From Paludibacter jiangxiensis (lineage in GTDB: Bacteria; Bacteroidota; Bacteroidia; Bacteroidales; Paludibacteraceae), in NCBI RefSeq assembly GCF_001618385.1, contig NZ_BDCR01000004.1, positions 248,001 to 312,000 of the forward strand: 64,000 nt of DNA, read 5' to 3'. The number at the start of each line of letters is the position of its first letter. Position 1 is the stretch's first letter. Both the position numbers and the translations under genes were made by a program. This document shows positions 63,493-64,000 of this stretch, in pieces. Under the pieces are notes generated by a model. The model had not been told where the DNA came from. It searched no databases and saw only the letters and a program-made list of their open reading frames with translations.

Positions 63493-64000
63493 ATGAAAAT
63501 AGCAGTCATAGGTACAGGCGGAGTCGGAGGGTACTTCGGCGGGCGACTGGCAAAAGCCGGTAATGATGTGACATTCCTTGCCAGGGGAAAACATCTGGAA
63601 GCTATGATGAGTCATGGTCTTATTGTGCAGAGTATCAGGGAGAATTTCACCATTCAGCCCGTACAGGCCACCGACTCCATTACCGCCATCGGCAAGGTGG
63701 ATGTGGTGTTGCTTTGCGTTAAATCGTGGCTGGTAAAGGATATGGCAAAAGAGTTGCTTTCTTTGTTGAAAGAGGATACTGTGGTGCTTCCGCTTCAAAA
63801 CGGAGTGATGGCAGCCGAAGAATTGCAGTTGGTTATTCCAACGCATCATGTACTTGGAGGCCTGTGCCGTATTATCAGTAAGATAGAAGCTCCGGGTGTC
63901 ATCCGGCATTTCGGTGTCGATCCTACCGTTGTGTTCGCAGAACTGAACAACGGAAAGAGCGAACGGGTGGTGAAACTGCAAAAGGTATTTGAACAAGCAG
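63493..64000 (+). CDS. panE: 2-dehydropantoate 2-reductase, 5' part
   Basis: The gene runs off the right edge after 169 codons. The enzyme reduces ketopantoate to pantoate with NADPH in the pantothenate pathway. The N-terminal Rossmann motif MKIAVIGTGGVGGYFGGRLA, FLARGKHLEA and the VDVVLLCVKSW and LPLQNGV segments are those of KPR/PanE proteins; the catalytic lysine in CVKSW is present. The dimerisation domain lies mostly beyond the window. A minus-strand open frame over it is a shadow. Confidence 0.9.
   Translation, partial: MKIAVIGTGGVGGYFGGRLAKAGNDVTFLARGKHLEAMMSHGLIVQSIRENFTIQPVQATDSITAIGKVDVVLLCVKSWLVKDMAKELLSLLKEDTVVLPLQNGVMAAEELQLVIPTHHVLGGLCRIISKIEAPGVIRHFGVDPTVVFAELNNGKSERVVKLQKVFEQA

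Noticed and set aside
63475-63996. 173-codon minus-strand open frame at the right edge
   Set aside because: The plus-strand frame is a clear PanE N-terminus with a Rossmann motif; the minus frame has no family character.

Overview
The window looks like chromosomal DNA of a fermentative, plant-polysaccharide-degrading member of the Bacteroidetes, most likely order Bacteroidales (a Paludibacter- or Dysgonomonas-like relative; the genus is a guess). The grounds are a SusC/SusD/SusE outer-membrane starch system, a C-terminal type IX secretion sorting domain on an amylase, lineage-typical families (DUF4296 lipoprotein next to lspA, a DUF6515-like protein, DUF3467, a short RsmI), many lipoprotein signals, and recurrent TAnnTTTG boxes, the Bacteroidetes -7 promoter element. 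I saw no rRNA, tRNA, CRISPR array, integrase, transposase or phage gene.

Layout. 1-8.6 kb is mostly housekeeping: the tail of an unknown gene, tatD and guaA on the minus strand, then fabI, lspA with a DUF4296 lipoprotein, manA, an M1-like peptidase and a solitary beta-class adenine methyltransferase. 8.6-21 kb is a loose plant-cell-wall region without its own SusC/D pair: GH39, GH3, a secreted esterase, a CE8 pectin methylesterase and a GH11 xylanase. Interleaved with these are the parts of the widely conserved but functionally obscure AmmeMemoRadiSam system: a radical SAM enzyme (11975-13009) and a Memo-AMMECR1 fusion (15523-16956) downstream of a stomatin-like gene. 21-40.5 kb carries a PfkB kinase, a phosphohexomutase, tdk, rsmI, purD, a FetAB-like ABC exporter, a UbiB/ABC1 kinase with a small coiled-coil partner, MFS and EamA transporters, asnB and ftsY.

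41.3-58.4 kb is a compact starch/maltodextrin utilisation locus: susC, susD, susE, a T9SS-targeted GH13 amylase, a LacI-type regulator, a GH77 4-alpha-glucanotransferase with N-terminal starch-binding domains, an SLC45-type MFS sugar transporter, an out-of-place GH53 galactanase and a lipoprotein GH13 enzyme. Palindromic sites with an AAACGTTT or AACGTTT core lie before susC (two sites exactly 30 bp apart) and before the lacI gene, which suggests one repressor controlling both. The implied route is surface cleavage of starch, uptake through SusCD, further cutting in the periplasm, entry through the MFS carrier, and glucan transfer by GH77 in the cytoplasm.

58.4-64 kb holds a DUF3467 protein, a trans-sulfuration PLP enzyme, an HD hydrolase, a PH-like membrane protein, a CPBP-protease/small-membrane-protein pair and the start of a ketopantoate reductase gene.

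Intergenic regions are rich in structured repeats: a 184-bp nested palindrome (56670-56853), a hairpin family with CTCCGTCC and GGCTTTAGCC motifs (8639-8780 and a half copy at 13068-13126), a pair of direct repeats with CGCCAAG/CTTGGCG arms flanking one small gene (10456-11192), a four-hairpin cluster (26937-27036), and 8-bp-period AT-rich strings at gene ends.
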